From Phytopseudomonas daroniae (GTDB lineage: Bacteria > Pseudomonadota > Gammaproteobacteria > Pseudomonadales > Pseudomonadaceae), in contig NZ_QJUI01000002.1 of assembly GCF_004327285.1 (NCBI RefSeq), forward strand, positions 1-64,000: DNA of 64,000 bases. The letters are read 5' to 3'. Position 1 is the stretch's first letter, and every line of letters begins with the position of its first letter. Position numbers and translations under genes: made by a program. Shown one piece after another: positions 1 through 8,686 of this stretch. The notes beneath the pieces were generated by a model. That model searched no databases and had not been told where the DNA came from. It saw nothing but the letters and a program-made list of their open reading frames with translations.

Positions 1-20
1 TGATCGAGCTGCTCGCCTGA
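1..20 (+). CDS. 3' end of an unidentified CDS (partial)
   Basis: Frame 3 reads I-E-L-L-A followed by TGA at 18-20, just ahead of a terminator hairpin at 57-84. This would be the tail of a plus-strand gene convergent with murB. In P. aeruginosa the neighbour of murB is rne (RNase E), so rne is the natural guess, but five residues cannot show it. Frame 2 is also open, to a TGA at 41-43, and could be the real end instead. Confidence 0.25.
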
Positions 21-56
21 AAAGTCCGGTGGTGACCTTCTGAATCGCACAAAAGA

Positions 57-84
57 AAACGCCCCGAACGATGTCAGGGCGTTT
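57..84. terminator. Bidirectional rho-independent terminator
   Basis: AAACGCCC (57-64) pairs with GGGCGTTT (77-84), with A-rich DNA before and T after the stem. It would stop the plus-strand gene ending near 20. It may also stop readthrough from murB on the other strand, although it lies about 265 bases past the murB stop. Confidence 0.6.
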
Positions 85-349
85 GCCGGGTGCCAATACC
101 TACATCAGCGGGTTTTCACACGCTCTGTTCGGCATCCCTTTTTTGTGCCTGGAGTTTGAGCGCCCCGGCATCGCCTCGCTCAACCCGAGCCACGACAAGC
201 CGGTGCCGCCGAAGACATGCCGGATACGTAGCCTGGGTCGAGCGAAGCGATACCCAGAACTTGAACGATAAGGGAGATGACAGATTTGTCAGCACGCCTC
301 GCCAGGCAGATCAACATCCACCTGGCAAGGCTTTACGCCGCACAGCCGA
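85..349. repeat. Intergenic stretch with a GGGTCGAGCGAAGCGATACCC half-repeat
   Basis: No gene is visible here. At 229-257 lies one arm of a dispersed palindromic repeat (core GTCGAGCGAAGCGATACCC). It can fold by itself through CTGGGT/ACCCAG. A two-armed copy of the same family lies at 45069-45140. The remainder has no recognisable structure. Confidence 0.5.
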
Positions 350-1369
350 TCAGAGCACGTTGGGCTCGATTTCCAATCTAACGCCAAAGCGCTCGGCGAT
401 ATCCACCTGGATACGCTGCGCCAACCCGAGCAATTGCTGCCCGGTGGCCTGGCCGTAGTTGACCAGTACCAGCGCCTGCAGCCGATGCACGCCGGCATCG
501 CCATCGCGAAAGCCCTTCCAGCCGGCCTTTTCGATCAACCAGCCAGCCGCCAGTTTCACCTGGCCATCCGCCTGGGGATAGGCCACCAGATCCGCATACT
601 GTTGCTGCAGACGCTGCGCCAGTTCAGTGGACACCAACGGGTTCTTGAAGAAGCTGCCGGCGTTGCCGAGCACGGCGGGATCCGGCAGCTTTTCGCTGCG
701 AATGGCGCAGATGGCACGGCTGACATCAGTAGCGTTCGGCGCCTCGATGCCCTGCTCTAGCAGGCGCTGACGCACCGGGCCGTAGTCGAGATGCAAGGGA
801 GCGTTGCGGTTCAGGGCGAAGCGCACGCGCAGGATGATCCAGCGCCCGCTTTCACGCTTGAACAGGCTATCGCGATAAGCGAAGGCGCAATCTTGCAGAT
901 CGAACTCGCGGATCTCGCCATTTTGGCGATCCAGGGCAGTCAGCCCGAGGAAGCAATCCTTCAGCTCGACGCCGTAGGCGCCGATGTTCTGCACTGGCGA
1001 GGCACCGACCGTGCCGGGAATCAGGCTGAGGTTTTCCAGGCCGGCAAAACCCTGCTGCAGCGTCCATTGCACGAACGCGTGCCAGGGCTCGCCCGCCTCG
1101 GCCTCGATCTCCACTCGCTCGCCATCATCGGCCAATACCTGGATACCGCGGCTGGCCATGCGCAGTACCAACGCCTCGACATCCGTGGTCAGCAGCAGAT
1201 TGCTGCCGCCACCCAGCACCAGCAACGGCACCTGCCGCTCGCGGGCGGCCTCCAGCGCCTGGCGAACCTGCGCATCATCATCGGCCTCGGCCCAATAGCG
1301 CGCGGCTACATCGACGCCAAAGGTGTTGTAGGCCTGCAACGACACGCCGGACTGTACGACCAGGCTCAT
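350..1369 (-). CDS. murB: UDP-N-acetylenolpyruvoylglucosamine reductase MurB
   Basis: MurB reduces the enolpyruvyl group of UDP-GlcNAc-enolpyruvate with NADPH to give UDP-N-acetylmuramate, the second committed step of cytoplasmic peptidoglycan precursor synthesis. The 339-residue protein has the FAD-binding GGGSNLLL near residue 53, the IPGTVGASPVQNIGAYG segment, the catalytic-serine motif NAGSFFKNP, and the C-terminal LEIEPNVL that carries the active-site glutamate. Length matches the type I MurB family. The ATG overlaps the stop of the phosphatase gene upstream by four bases (ATGA), so the two are translationally coupled. It is the last gene of the minus-strand kdsB-ptp-murB group. Confidence 0.97.
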   Translation of the reverse strand: MSLVVQSGVSLQAYNTFGVDVAARYWAEADDDAQVRQALEAARERQVPLLVLGGGSNLLLTTDVEALVLRMASRGIQVLADDGERVEIEAEAGEPWHAFVQWTLQQGFAGLENLSLIPGTVGASPVQNIGAYGVELKDCFLGLTALDRQNGEIREFDLQDCAFAYRDSLFKRESGRWIILRVRFALNRNAPLHLDYGPVRQRLLEQGIEAPNATDVSRAICAIRSEKLPDPAVLGNAGSFFKNPLVSTELAQRLQQQYADLVAYPQADGQVKLAAGWLIEKAGWKGFRDGDAGVHRLQALVLVNYGQATGQQLLGLAQRIQVDIAERFGVRLEIEPNVL

Positions 1370-1830
1370 AAACGCCCCTTGAGTTCGATCAGCAGTGCAT
1401 CGCTGGCCTGCTCGAGCAGATCCAGCACCTGCTCGAAGCCGTTGGCACCGCCGTAGTAAGGATCAGGCACCTCATCCACGGCCAGTTGATAACGACGCAG
1501 ATACAGATCCAGTTCTCCCCGCGTCTGAGCCGGGCGCATGCGCTGCAGATCGCACAGATTGGCGGTATCCATGGTCAACACCAGATCGAAGCGAGCGAAG
1601 TCGTCCACGGAGACCTGGCGACCGCGCAGATTGGACAGGTCATAGCCACGTCGACTGGCGGCCTCCTGGGCGCGTTGATCCGGGGCTTTGCCCACGTGCC
1701 AGTCACCGGTACCGGCGGAGTCCACCTCGATACGTTCAGCCAAACCTGCCTGCTGCAAACGCTGACGCAAGATCGCCTCGGCGGTGGGTGAACGACAGAT
1801 ATTACCCAGGCAAACGAACAGAACGCGCAT
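1366..1830 (-). CDS. Low-molecular-weight protein-tyrosine phosphatase
   Basis: A 154-residue cytoplasmic phosphatase of the LMW-PTP (Wzb/PtpA) family, which removes phosphate from tyrosines through a cysteine nucleophile. The P-loop VCLGNICRS is at residues 5-13 and the general-acid motif VPDPYYGG is near residue 117, both intact. I start at 1830 because the protein then begins [10 protein letters not shown], the family norm, and because the ATG overlaps the kdsB stop (TGATG). A longer reading upstream to 1980 lies inside kdsB and is not family-like. It sits in a cell-envelope precursor cluster but no substrate can be inferred. Confidence 0.95.
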   Translation of the reverse strand: MRVLFVCLGNICRSPTAEAILRQRLQQAGLAERIEVDSAGTGDWHVGKAPDQRAQEAASRRGYDLSNLRGRQVSVDDFARFDLVLTMDTANLCDLQRMRPAQTRGELDLYLRRYQLAVDEVPDPYYGGANGFEQVLDLLEQASDALLIELKGRL

Positions 1831-2594
1831 CAGGCACCCAGTAACCGACGCACGCGGTCGAGGTCTTCCTGGGTGTCGACGCCCGCGGGCGGTGCTTCCA
1901 GGGCATCGGCTACATGGATACGCACGCCGTGCCAGAGCGCACGCAACTGCTCCAGGCACTCGGTGTTTTCCAGCCAGCATGGGCCCCAGGCAACGAAGTC
2001 GTGAAGGAAGCCGGCTCGATAGGCATAGATGCCGATATGCCGACGATAGGGAACGTTGGCGGGCAGCGTATCGCGATCGGCTGCGAACGCATCACGCGCC
2101 CAGGGCAGCGGCGCACGGCTGAAGGTCAATGCCAGGCCATTGAGGTCGCTGGCGACCTTGACCACATTGGGATTGAACAGCGCGGCGACATCACTGATCG
2201 GCTCGGCCAGAGTGGCGATGGCAGCCTGGGGATTGGCGGCCAGATTGGCGGCCACCTGGTCGATGATCGCAGGCGGCACCAGCGGTTCGTCGCCCTGCAC
2301 ATTGACCACGATGGCATCGGCAGCCAGGCCAAGCGCAGCAGCCACTTCGGCCAGGCGATCGGTGCCGGAGTTGTGATCGACGCGAGTCAGCAGCACCTGG
2401 GCACCGAAACCCTGACAGGCCTCCTTGATGCGCGCATCATCGGTGGCCACCACGACCTGCCCTGCGCTGCTTTTGCAGGCCTGTTCCCAGACGTGCTGGA
2501 TCATCGGCTTGCCGGCGATATCCTGCAGCGGTTTGCCCGGCAGGCGTGTGGACGCATAACGCGCCGGGATGACCACGGTAAAGGCGTTGCTCAT
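1830..2594 (-). CDS. kdsB: 3-deoxy-manno-octulosonate cytidylyltransferase KdsB
   Basis: KdsB activates KDO with CTP to CMP-KDO, the donor for the inner core of lipopolysaccharide. The 254-residue protein begins with the nucleotidyltransferase signature [17 protein letters not shown], has [10 protein letters not shown] and the metal/nucleotide motif VNVQGDEPL, and ends in the usual KdsB tail, about the family length. I choose ATG 2594 (MSNAFTVV) over an upstream ATG at 2618 that would overlap the Trm112-like gene. It is one base from the preceding gene and overlaps the phosphatase ATG, consistent with one operon with lpxK. Confidence 0.97.
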   Translation of the reverse strand: MSNAFTVVIPARYASTRLPGKPLQDIAGKPMIQHVWEQACKSSAGQVVVATDDARIKEACQGFGAQVLLTRVDHNSGTDRLAEVAAALGLAADAIVVNVQGDEPLVPPAIIDQVAANLAANPQAAIATLAEPISDVAALFNPNVVKVASDLNGLALTFSRAPLPWARDAFAADRDTLPANVPYRRHIGIYAYRAGFLHDFVAWGPCWLENTECLEQLRALWHGVRIHVADALEAPPAGVDTQEDLDRVRRLLGA

Positions 2595-2595
2595 C

Positions 2596-2781
2596 TTACT
2601 TGTCCAGGCGTTCGTCATCGTTGAGGGTGCGGGCTTCGCTTTCCAGCATCACCGGAATGCCATCGCGGATCGGATAGGCCAGGCCGGCACCTTTACTGAT
2701 CAGTTCGGTCTTGTCCTGGCTGAGTTTGAGCGGGCCCTTGGTGATCGGGCAGGCCAGGATATCGAGCAGTTTCGGGTCCAT
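2596..2781 (-). CDS. Trm112/UPF0434 family small protein
   Basis: A 61-residue protein of the bacterial Trm112-like (UPF0434, YcaR) family: [12 protein letters not shown] at the start and the conserved [17 protein letters not shown] in the middle. Family members are small zinc-ribbon-type proteins, usually encoded between lpxK and kdsB as here. The function in bacteria is unproven, although eukaryotic and archaeal homologues activate methyltransferases. The first metal motif reads CPIT, so only one cysteine is present and a classical four-cysteine zinc site is absent. I chose the ATG at 2781 because everything upstream overlaps lpxK and is not conserved. Confidence 0.9.
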   Translation of the reverse strand: MDPKLLDILACPITKGPLKLSQDKTELISKGAGLAYPIRDGIPVMLESEARTLNDDERLDK

Positions 2782-2822
2782 GGGGAATCCTTGAGAACAA
2801 GAGGAGTGAACGCGTGACGCGG

Positions 2823-3830
2823 TTACTGCCGCTCGCCGAGCAAACGATCCAGCCGAGCATCGAACCAGGCGCGGAACGCCGCCGAAGGCTGGGCGTCGAC
2901 GGCCAGGTACCACCAGTCGTCAGCTGCGAAGGCCCGGCATTTCACCGCGTCCTTTTCCGTCATCACCAGCGGCAGCGCCGGCGAGAAATTCAGCAGCTCG
3001 GCGCTGTAGGCGGCGTGGTCGGCGAAGGCATGCGCGACAGGCCGCCAGTGTAGCGCCTCGAGGGTCGTGAAGAAACGCTGCGGATTACCGATGCCGGCCA
3101 CGGCATGCATGGCCTGCCCGGGGGGAAAGTGATCGAGGGGGCGACGCTCGCCGCTGCGCAGATTGATCAGGGCGCTGGGTACCAGGGTAAAGCCATAACC
3201 GCCCAGGGGATCGCTCGGCGCGCCGTTGTACAGGCAGGCGTCCACACTCTCCAAGCGTTCAGCCGGCTCGCGCAGTGGCCCTGCGGGCAGGCAACGGCCA
3301 TTACCCAGACCGCGAGCGGCATCGATCAGCACCAACTCCAGATCACGGGCCAGGCGGTAGTGCTGCAGACCATCGTCGCTGAGCAGCAGATCCAGCGGCT
3401 CTTCGGCCAGCAACGCACGCGCGGCACGGCCACGATCCGGGTCGATCATCAGCGGCACGCCACTGCGCTGCACGATCAGCAGCGGTTCGTCGCCGGCCTG
3501 CTCGGCACTGTGCTCGGCCTTGACCCGCCACGGCAGACTCGGCGGCTTGGCACCATAACCGCGACTGATCACGCCAACGCGCAGACCACGCGCCTGGCAC
3601 TGCTCGACCAGCCAGAGAATCAACGGCGTCTTGCCGGTACCGCCGACGGTGACGTTGCCTACCACGATCAGCGGCACCGGCGCGCGGTAGATCTCGCCAA
3701 CGCCTGCGAGAAAACGCGACCGCTTGCGCTGCACCACCCCGCGGTACAACGCCTCCAGCGGACGCAACAGCGCCAGCGCTGGATGCCCCTGATACCAGGC
3801 TTGCACCAGGCGGTCGGAAAAACTCGCCAT
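2823..3830 (-). CDS. lpxK: Tetraacyldisaccharide 4'-kinase LpxK
   Basis: LpxK phosphorylates the 4' position of the tetraacyldisaccharide-1-phosphate to give lipid IVA, the sixth step of lipid A synthesis, at the inner face of the cytoplasmic membrane. The 335 residues include the LpxK-type Walker A GGTGKT at 63-68 preceded by VVGNVTV, the VISRGYG motif, and [15 protein letters not shown], where the catalytic aspartate sits. An N-terminal hydrophobic/amphipathic helix matches the family's membrane anchor. The ATG overlaps the exbD stop by one base (TGATG). ExbD-lpxK-Trm112-kdsB is a conserved Pseudomonas order. Confidence 0.97.
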   Translation of the reverse strand: MASFSDRLVQAWYQGHPALALLRPLEALYRGVVQRKRSRFLAGVGEIYRAPVPLIVVGNVTVGGTGKTPLILWLVEQCQARGLRVGVISRGYGAKPPSLPWRVKAEHSAEQAGDEPLLIVQRSGVPLMIDPDRGRAARALLAEEPLDLLLSDDGLQHYRLARDLELVLIDAARGLGNGRCLPAGPLREPAERLESVDACLYNGAPSDPLGGYGFTLVPSALINLRSGERRPLDHFPPGQAMHAVAGIGNPQRFFTTLEALHWRPVAHAFADHAAYSAELLNFSPALPLVMTEKDAVKCRAFAADDWWYLAVDAQPSAAFRAWFDARLDRLLGERQ

Positions 3831-4258
3831 CAGGGCGCTGCCTGAGTCTCGACCGTGGTGATGCGCAGGTGCGCGAAGCCCAGCTTGCCTGCAGCATCCA
3901 TGGCGGTGACCACGGACTGGTGGCTGGTCTTGGCATCGGCGCTGATGGTCAGCGGCAGGCTGTTATCGCCGCCCGATTCCTTCTGCAGGGCTGCCATCAG
4001 GTTGTCCAGGTCATTCTTGATCAGCGCCTGGCCGTTGAGCGAGAAACCGCCGTCGGCAGCGATCACCACTTCCAACTGTTTCAATTCGCTCTGCTCGGGC
4101 GGCGTGCCGCTGGCGGCCTCGGGTAGGTCGACCTGCATACGGGTTTCGCGGGTGAAGGTCGTGCTCACCACGAAGAACAGCAGCAGGATGAACACCACGT
4201 CGATCAGCGGGGCGAGATTGATCTCGACCTGTTCATGCTGTCTACGTCTGAACTTCAC
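3830..4258 (-). CDS. exbD: ExbD/TolR-type biopolymer transport protein
   Basis: A 142-residue inner-membrane protein with a short cytoplasmic N-terminus, one transmembrane helix at about 16-35 and a periplasmic domain. The helix carries the family's proton-path aspartate in [15 protein letters not shown] (Asp20). ExbD pairs with ExbB to form a proton-driven motor, normally for TonB-type energy transfer. The start overlaps the exbB stop (ATGA), giving a strictly coupled pair. No tonB lies nearby, and this exbBD pair next to lpxK/comEC is a secondary, stand-alone motor in Pseudomonas. Its partner and cargo cannot be read from the sequence. Confidence 0.92.
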   Translation of the reverse strand: MKFRRRQHEQVEINLAPLIDVVFILLLFFVVSTTFTRETRMQVDLPEAASGTPPEQSELKQLEVVIAADGGFSLNGQALIKNDLDNLMAALQKESGGDNSLPLTISADAKTSHQSVVTAMDAAGKLGFAHLRITTVETQAAP

Positions 4259-4911
4259 GCCTTCTTGCTCCCCTTGGCCGGCTTGGACTCCTCGGCCAGG
4301 TCGACATCGCGTTCGCCCTGCACCATTTCCACCAGCTTGATCGCTTCCTGCTCCATGCCGATGACCAGCTCATCGATGCGGCGCTGCAGGAAACGATGGA
4401 AGAACAGTGCCGGAATCGCCACGATCAGACCCGACGCGGTGGTGATCAGCGCCTTGGCGATCCCCCCCGCGAGCAGCGCCGGGTTGGCGCTGCTACCGCC
4501 CATGAACGAGCCGAAGATATCGATCATGGCGATTACCGTACCGAGCAGGCCGAGCAGCGGCGTGATTCCGGCGATGGTACCCAGGGCGTTGAGGTAGCGC
4601 TCCATCTCGTGCACCACGCGGGCCGCAGCCTCCTCGATGCACTCCTTCATCACCTCACGACCGTGCTTGGAGTTGGCCAGGCCCGCGGCGAGGATTTCTC
4701 CCAGCGGCGAATGGGCGCGCAGCTCCTTGAGCTTCTGGTTGTTCAGTTGCTTGTCCTTGATCCAGCGCCACACCTGCCCCAGCAGATTGGGCGGCGTGAC
4801 CCGGCTGACGCGCAGCGTCCACAGCCGTTCGACGATGATGCCCAGGGCAGCGATTGAACACAGAATGATCGGCAGCATCACCCAGCCGCCAGCTATAACC
4901 AGTTCCCACAC
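4255..4911 (-). CDS. exbB: ExbB/TolQ-type motor protein (MotA/TolQ/ExbB family)
   Basis: A 218-residue polytopic inner-membrane protein of the MotA/TolQ/ExbB family with hydrophobic helices at about 5-27, 115-140 and 155-175 and the conserved GLLGTVIGM-like block (here GLLGTVIAMIDIF). It would form the pentameric stator around ExbD. I place the start at GTG 4911: the product then begins MWELVIAGGW, as in the Pseudomonas homologues I recall, and AAGGGGAT lies about eight bases upstream. A farther GTG at 4944 adds an unconserved basic stretch and has no such site. Confidence 0.9.
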   Translation of the reverse strand: MWELVIAGGWVMLPIILCSIAALGIIVERLWTLRVSRVTPPNLLGQVWRWIKDKQLNNQKLKELRAHSPLGEILAAGLANSKHGREVMKECIEEAAARVVHEMERYLNALGTIAGITPLLGLLGTVIAMIDIFGSFMGGSSANPALLAGGIAKALITTASGLIVAIPALFFHRFLQRRIDELVIGMEQEAIKLVEMVQGERDVDLAEESKPAKGSKKA

Positions 4912-4983
4912 GGTGGCAGATCCCCTTCGCAAAAGTGGCGCCACTCTAGCATAGGGTCATGATGTCGCCGACGGCTGCGGTTC

Positions 4984-7230
4984 TCATTTTTCCCGCCAGA
5001 AACGCGGTATTTCACGCAACGCATGCGGCTCGCCGAATGCACCGAGAGCGATACGCAGCGCGCCGGTCTCGACATTGTCGTGAGCCTGGGCGTCAAACGC
5101 CGCATAACGCGAGACGATCGATGGATGAGGATGGCCATAGGCGTTGTGCCGGCCGCGCGAATACAGCACCGCCTCTGGCCTCACTGCCTTGAGCAAGGCC
5201 CAGGAGGACGAGCTGCGACTGCCATGGTGCGGCGCCAGCAACCACCGGGCCTGCAGGTCGCGGCCGCTATCGATAAGCGCTCGCTCGGCACGCCCGTCGA
5301 TATCGCCGGTCAGCAGCATGCGCTCCCCCGCCGCGTCGATCATCAACACGCAGGATGACTGGTTGCTGTCCGTCGCATCCGCCCAGCGCCAGCTACTGAA
5401 GTGCACGCCATCCCATGTCCAGTTTTCCTCGCTGCAGGGCTCCGCTCCCAGCACGGGCGGCAGAACCGGCGCTTCGCCGCTGACGACTCGGCCGACCGGC
5501 ATTCCTCGAGCCACGGCCTCAGCCCCGCCGGAGTGATCGTTGTCGGCGTGGCTGAGCAGCAGCATGTCCAGTGCGCGCACATCCAGCGCCCGTAGCGACG
5601 GCAGCACCACCCGCTCGCCGATATCGAAATCACCAAAACTGGGGCCGGCGTCGTAGAGCAAGGCATGCTCGCGGGTCAGCACCAGCATCGACAGCCCCTG
5701 GCCGACATCCAGCATCCACACCTCGGCGCGTTGTTCGGCCGGCCGCTGCACCGGCGTGAACAGCAGCGGTAACAGCAGAATCAGGCCCAGCCCTCGCAAC
5801 GGCACACCATCAGGCAGGAGAATCAGCAAGGCGCCCAGCGCTACCAGCAGCCAGCCCCAGAACGGCAGCGCGCTGGGTAACCAGGCCGGCAGCCAGTCGG
5901 CCATCAATGCCAACAGGCGAAACAGCCACTCCAGGGCGAAGCCGGCCCACCACAACAAGGCCTCACCCAACCAGGGGACGGGCAGTAGCAAGGTACCGAG
6001 CAAAGCAGGCGGCACCACCGCGAAACCGACCCAGGGTACGGCAATCAGATTGGCCAGCGGGCTGCTGGCGCTGATGGGCAGGCCTAGCGCCAGCAGCATC
6101 GGCAGCAGCCCTACGGTCATCGCCCACTGCGCGCGACCCAGCGTCCGCCACCAGGCCCAGGCGCCAAGGCGTGCGGCGAAGATCAGGATCAACAACCCCA
6201 CGGCGCCGAACGACAGCCAGAATCCCGGCTGCAGTACCGCCAGTGGCTCCAGCACCAACACCGCGACCAACGCCACCAGCAGCGGCAAGCTGATGCCCAA
6301 GTGGCGAAAGCGCCAGCGCCACAGCAGCACCAGGCCGATCATCGCGCAGGCGCGCTGCACCGGCACCTCGAAGCCGGCCAGGAGGCTGTAACCGACCGCT
6401 GAAGAGAAAGCCAACAGGCAGGCCACTGGCAGCCAGGGCACAAACCGCGGCCACCAGCCCAGCCGTGCCAGCCAGAACACCAGGCCATAGAACATACCGG
6501 CCACCAGCGTCACATGCTGGCCCGAGATCACCAGCAGGTGCACCGTGCCGGTATCCTGCAGCACGCGCCAGTCGGCGACCGAAAGCCCGGAGCCATCGCC
6601 CAGAACCAGGGCGGCCAGGCCCCCGGCACGACCATGAGGATCTTCGGCGAGCATCCGCTGACGCAGGCGATCACGCCAGGCGCTACTGTTGCCCGCCTCG
6701 TCGAGGCGCTGCCCGGACTTGATGGTGCCTACGCCGCCGATACGCTGCGCCAGCAACCAGGCCTCGTAATCGAAGGACTGCGGATTGACCAGACCGTGGG
6801 GGCGCTTGAGGTTGACCGCCAGCCACCAGGTTTCGCCAGCCCGAATCTGCGGCCCGCCATACCAGGACAGGCGCAATAGCTGCGGCAACTCCGCCCGGCG
6901 CGATTGCGGCTGTGCCAGGTGAAAGCGCACCACGCCCTCACGCACGTCCGGCAGATCCACCACCCGGCCCTCGAGCCACAGGGTGCGGCCGTCGAGTGCC
7001 GGGTCGAGGCGATCATCCAGCGCCCATTGCGCGGACAGACAAGCCCAACTGAAGCCCAGCAGAAACAGGCCTACGGGATAAGTGCGAAAAGGCAACAGCG
7101 TCAGCCCCGCCAGACCTGACGCCAGCACTACGAAGGTTGACGGCAGTTGCGGTACGAAGCGCAGCAGCAACAGACCCGCTGCCAATGCCAGCAACCCGTT
7201 GCGCAGGCTGCCTGATCGAGTCCCATCCAT
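4984..7230 (-). CDS. comEC: DNA internalization competence protein ComEC/Rec2
   Basis: A 748-residue inner-membrane protein that would carry single-stranded DNA from the periplasm into the cytoplasm during natural transformation. N-terminal helices and a DUF4131/OB-like segment (about 1-190) are followed by the multi-helix Competence domain (about 200-480). A C-terminal metallo-beta-lactamase-type nuclease domain has its metal motif SHADNDHSGG near residue 560 and LLAPHHGS later. All three parts are intact, so nothing suggests decay. It is divergent from nothing: the next gene upstream (lolE) is on the same strand, separated by a mobile-element-split terminator, so comEC probably has its own promoter. 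Confidence 0.94.
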   Translation of the reverse strand: MDGTRSGSLRNGLLALAAGLLLLRFVPQLPSTFVVLASGLAGLTLLPFRTYPVGLFLLGFSWACLSAQWALDDRLDPALDGRTLWLEGRVVDLPDVREGVVRFHLAQPQSRRAELPQLLRLSWYGGPQIRAGETWWLAVNLKRPHGLVNPQSFDYEAWLLAQRIGGVGTIKSGQRLDEAGNSSAWRDRLRQRMLAEDPHGRAGGLAALVLGDGSGLSVADWRVLQDTGTVHLLVISGQHVTLVAGMFYGLVFWLARLGWWPRFVPWLPVACLLAFSSAVGYSLLAGFEVPVQRACAMIGLVLLWRWRFRHLGISLPLLVALVAVLVLEPLAVLQPGFWLSFGAVGLLILIFAARLGAWAWWRTLGRAQWAMTVGLLPMLLALGLPISASSPLANLIAVPWVGFAVVPPALLGTLLLPVPWLGEALLWWAGFALEWLFRLLALMADWLPAWLPSALPFWGWLLVALGALLILLPDGVPLRGLGLILLLPLLFTPVQRPAEQRAEVWMLDVGQGLSMLVLTREHALLYDAGPSFGDFDIGERVVLPSLRALDVRALDMLLLSHADNDHSGGAEAVARGMPVGRVVSGEAPVLPPVLGAEPCSEENWTWDGVHFSSWRWADATDSNQSSCVLMIDAAGERMLLTGDIDGRAERALIDSGRDLQARWLLAPHHGSRSSSSWALLKAVRPEAVLYSRGRHNAYGHPHPSIVSRYAAFDAQAHDNVETGALRIALGAFGEPHALREIPRFWREK

Positions 7231-7252
7231 GGGTGCCCTTCTGATCCGGAAA

Positions 7253-7430
7253 CGAAAAGGCCGCTATCGGGCGCCTCTAAAAACGTTGGCGAGGCAGTCA
7301 GCGCAAGGCAAAAACAGGCGAAAAAGCGCAGTTTACAAGTGGTAAATGAGCATTTTGAGCCTGTTTTTAACGCAGCGATGACAACGCAGGTAGTTTTTAG
7401 AGGTGCCCTATCGAGATAGTGGCCTTTTCG
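7253..7430. terminator. Terminator hairpin interrupted by a MITE-like element
   Basis: The left arm CGAAAAGGCCGCTATC (7253-7268) pairs with GATAGTGGCCTTTTCG (7415-7430) along 16 positions with one G-U pair. Removing the intervening 7270-7407 element and one copy of the CTATCG duplication restores a compact hairpin ending in TTTT. It would end transcription of lolCDE before comEC on the minus strand. With the insert, the loop is replaced by a second long hairpin. Confidence 0.6.
7270..7407. mobile_element. 138-bp MITE-like palindromic element
   Basis: The 15-base terminal inverted repeats GGCGCCTCTAAAAAC and GGCACCTCTAAAAAC differ by one base. The element is flanked by direct repeats CTATCG at 7264-7269 and 7408-7413, which I take as the target duplication. 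The two halves are imperfect inverted copies over most of their length (for example AAAACAGGC on both arms), around a central TTTACAAGTGGTAAA. No coding capacity is present. This is the form of a non-autonomous miniature transposon, but no cognate transposase is visible in the window. Confidence 0.75.
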
Positions 7431-7441
7431 AGACTAGCACC

Positions 7442-8686
7442 TCATTCGTAACGCAGCGCCTCGGCCGGCTGCGTACGTGACGCACGCCAGGACGGATACA
7501 GCGTGGCGAGGAAGCTGAGGATCAGCGCCGCGCTGCAGATCAGCACCACATCACCGACCTGCAGCTCGGACGGCAAGGTACTGATGAAGTACACGTCGGA
7601 GCTGAACACATGCTGGCCGCTGACGCGTTCCAGCCAACCGACCAGCTCGCTGATATTGAGCGCTGCCAACACACCGAGCACGCCACCGATCAGGGTACCG
7701 ATCACGCCGATCACCGTCCCCTGCACCATGAAGATGCCCATGATCTGCCGGGGCGTGGCGCCCAGGGTTCGCAGGATGGCGATATCCGCGCCCTTGTCGG
7801 CGACCACCATGATCAGCGTGGCGATGATATTGAAGGCAGCCACCGCGACGATCAGCAACAGCAGCAGGCCGATCATGGTCTTCTCCATTTTCATGGCGCT
7901 GAACAGGCTGCCCTGGGTTTGCGTCCAGTCGCTGGCGTGATAACTCTCGCCCAACTGTGCGGCAATGGCGGCGGCTACCTGTGGCGACTGGTACAGATCC
8001 TTCAACTTGAGGCGGATGCTCTGCACCGAGCCCGGCTCCAGGCGCTGGATCTGCGCGGCGTCGGCGACGTTGATCAGGGCCAGAGAGCTGTCCAGATCGG
8101 CGCCGACCTTGAAGACTCCGACCACGTTCAGGCGCTGCATGCGCGGCGTGATACCACCGGGCACCGAACTGATTTCCGGCACGATCAGCGCCAGTCGATC
8201 GCCGACCTGCAATTGAAAGCGCCGCGCCGTGATCTCGCCAATGATCACCCCATACTCGCCTTCGCGCAGATCGCTCAAGCGGCCCTGCACCATGTGATCG
8301 CCGATGATCGAGACCTTCGGCTCCAGCTCGGGGTCGATACCATGCAGTTGAATAGGCTGCATGACACCGCGGTAGGAAAGCATGCCCTCCAGCTCGGCGA
8401 ACGGCACGGCAGCTTCCACCTGGGAATTTTCCAACGCGACCTTGGCTGGCGCCTGCCAGTCGGCCAGGGCCGGCGAACCGGCGATGGTCGCGTGGGGCAC
8501 CATGCCAAGAATCCGCGAGCTCATTTCACGGTGAAAGCCATTCATCACCGACAGCACCACGATCATTGCCAGCACACCGAGGGACAGGCCGATCATCGAC
8601 GTCAGGGAAATGAACGAGATGAAGTGATTGCGGCGCTTGGCACGGGTGTAACGCAGGCCGATGAAGACACTCAGCGGGCGAAACAT
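7442..8686 (-). CDS. lolE: Lipoprotein-releasing ABC permease LolE
   Basis: A 414-residue permease of the LolCDE exporter, which extracts mature lipoproteins from the outer leaflet of the inner membrane and hands them to LolA. Architecture is typical: helix 1 at about 27-50 ([17 protein letters not shown]), a large periplasmic domain (about 50-270), then three helices (about 275-295, 320-345, 380-400) with the FtsX/MacB-type core. I name it lolE because it is the third gene of a C-D-E ordered operon. It is a close paralogue of the first gene, and sequence alone hardly separates LolC from LolE. Its ATG overlaps the lolD stop. Confidence 0.88.
   Translation of the reverse strand: MFRPLSVFIGLRYTRAKRRNHFISFISLTSMIGLSLGVLAMIVVLSVMNGFHREMSSRILGMVPHATIAGSPALADWQAPAKVALENSQVEAAVPFAELEGMLSYRGVMQPIQLHGIDPELEPKVSIIGDHMVQGRLSDLREGEYGVIIGEITARRFQLQVGDRLALIVPEISSVPGGITPRMQRLNVVGVFKVGADLDSSLALINVADAAQIQRLEPGSVQSIRLKLKDLYQSPQVAAAIAAQLGESYHASDWTQTQGSLFSAMKMEKTMIGLLLLLIVAVAAFNIIATLIMVVADKGADIAILRTLGATPRQIMGIFMVQGTVIGVIGTLIGGVLGVLAALNISELVGWLERVSGQHVFSSDVYFISTLPSELQVGDVVLICSAALILSFLATLYPSWRASRTQPAEALRYE

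Noticed and set aside
3830..4911. ExbB/ExbD pair as tolQ/tolR
   Set aside because: The fold is shared, but tolA, tolB and pal are absent and the place next to lpxK/comEC is typical of the secondary exbBD pair.
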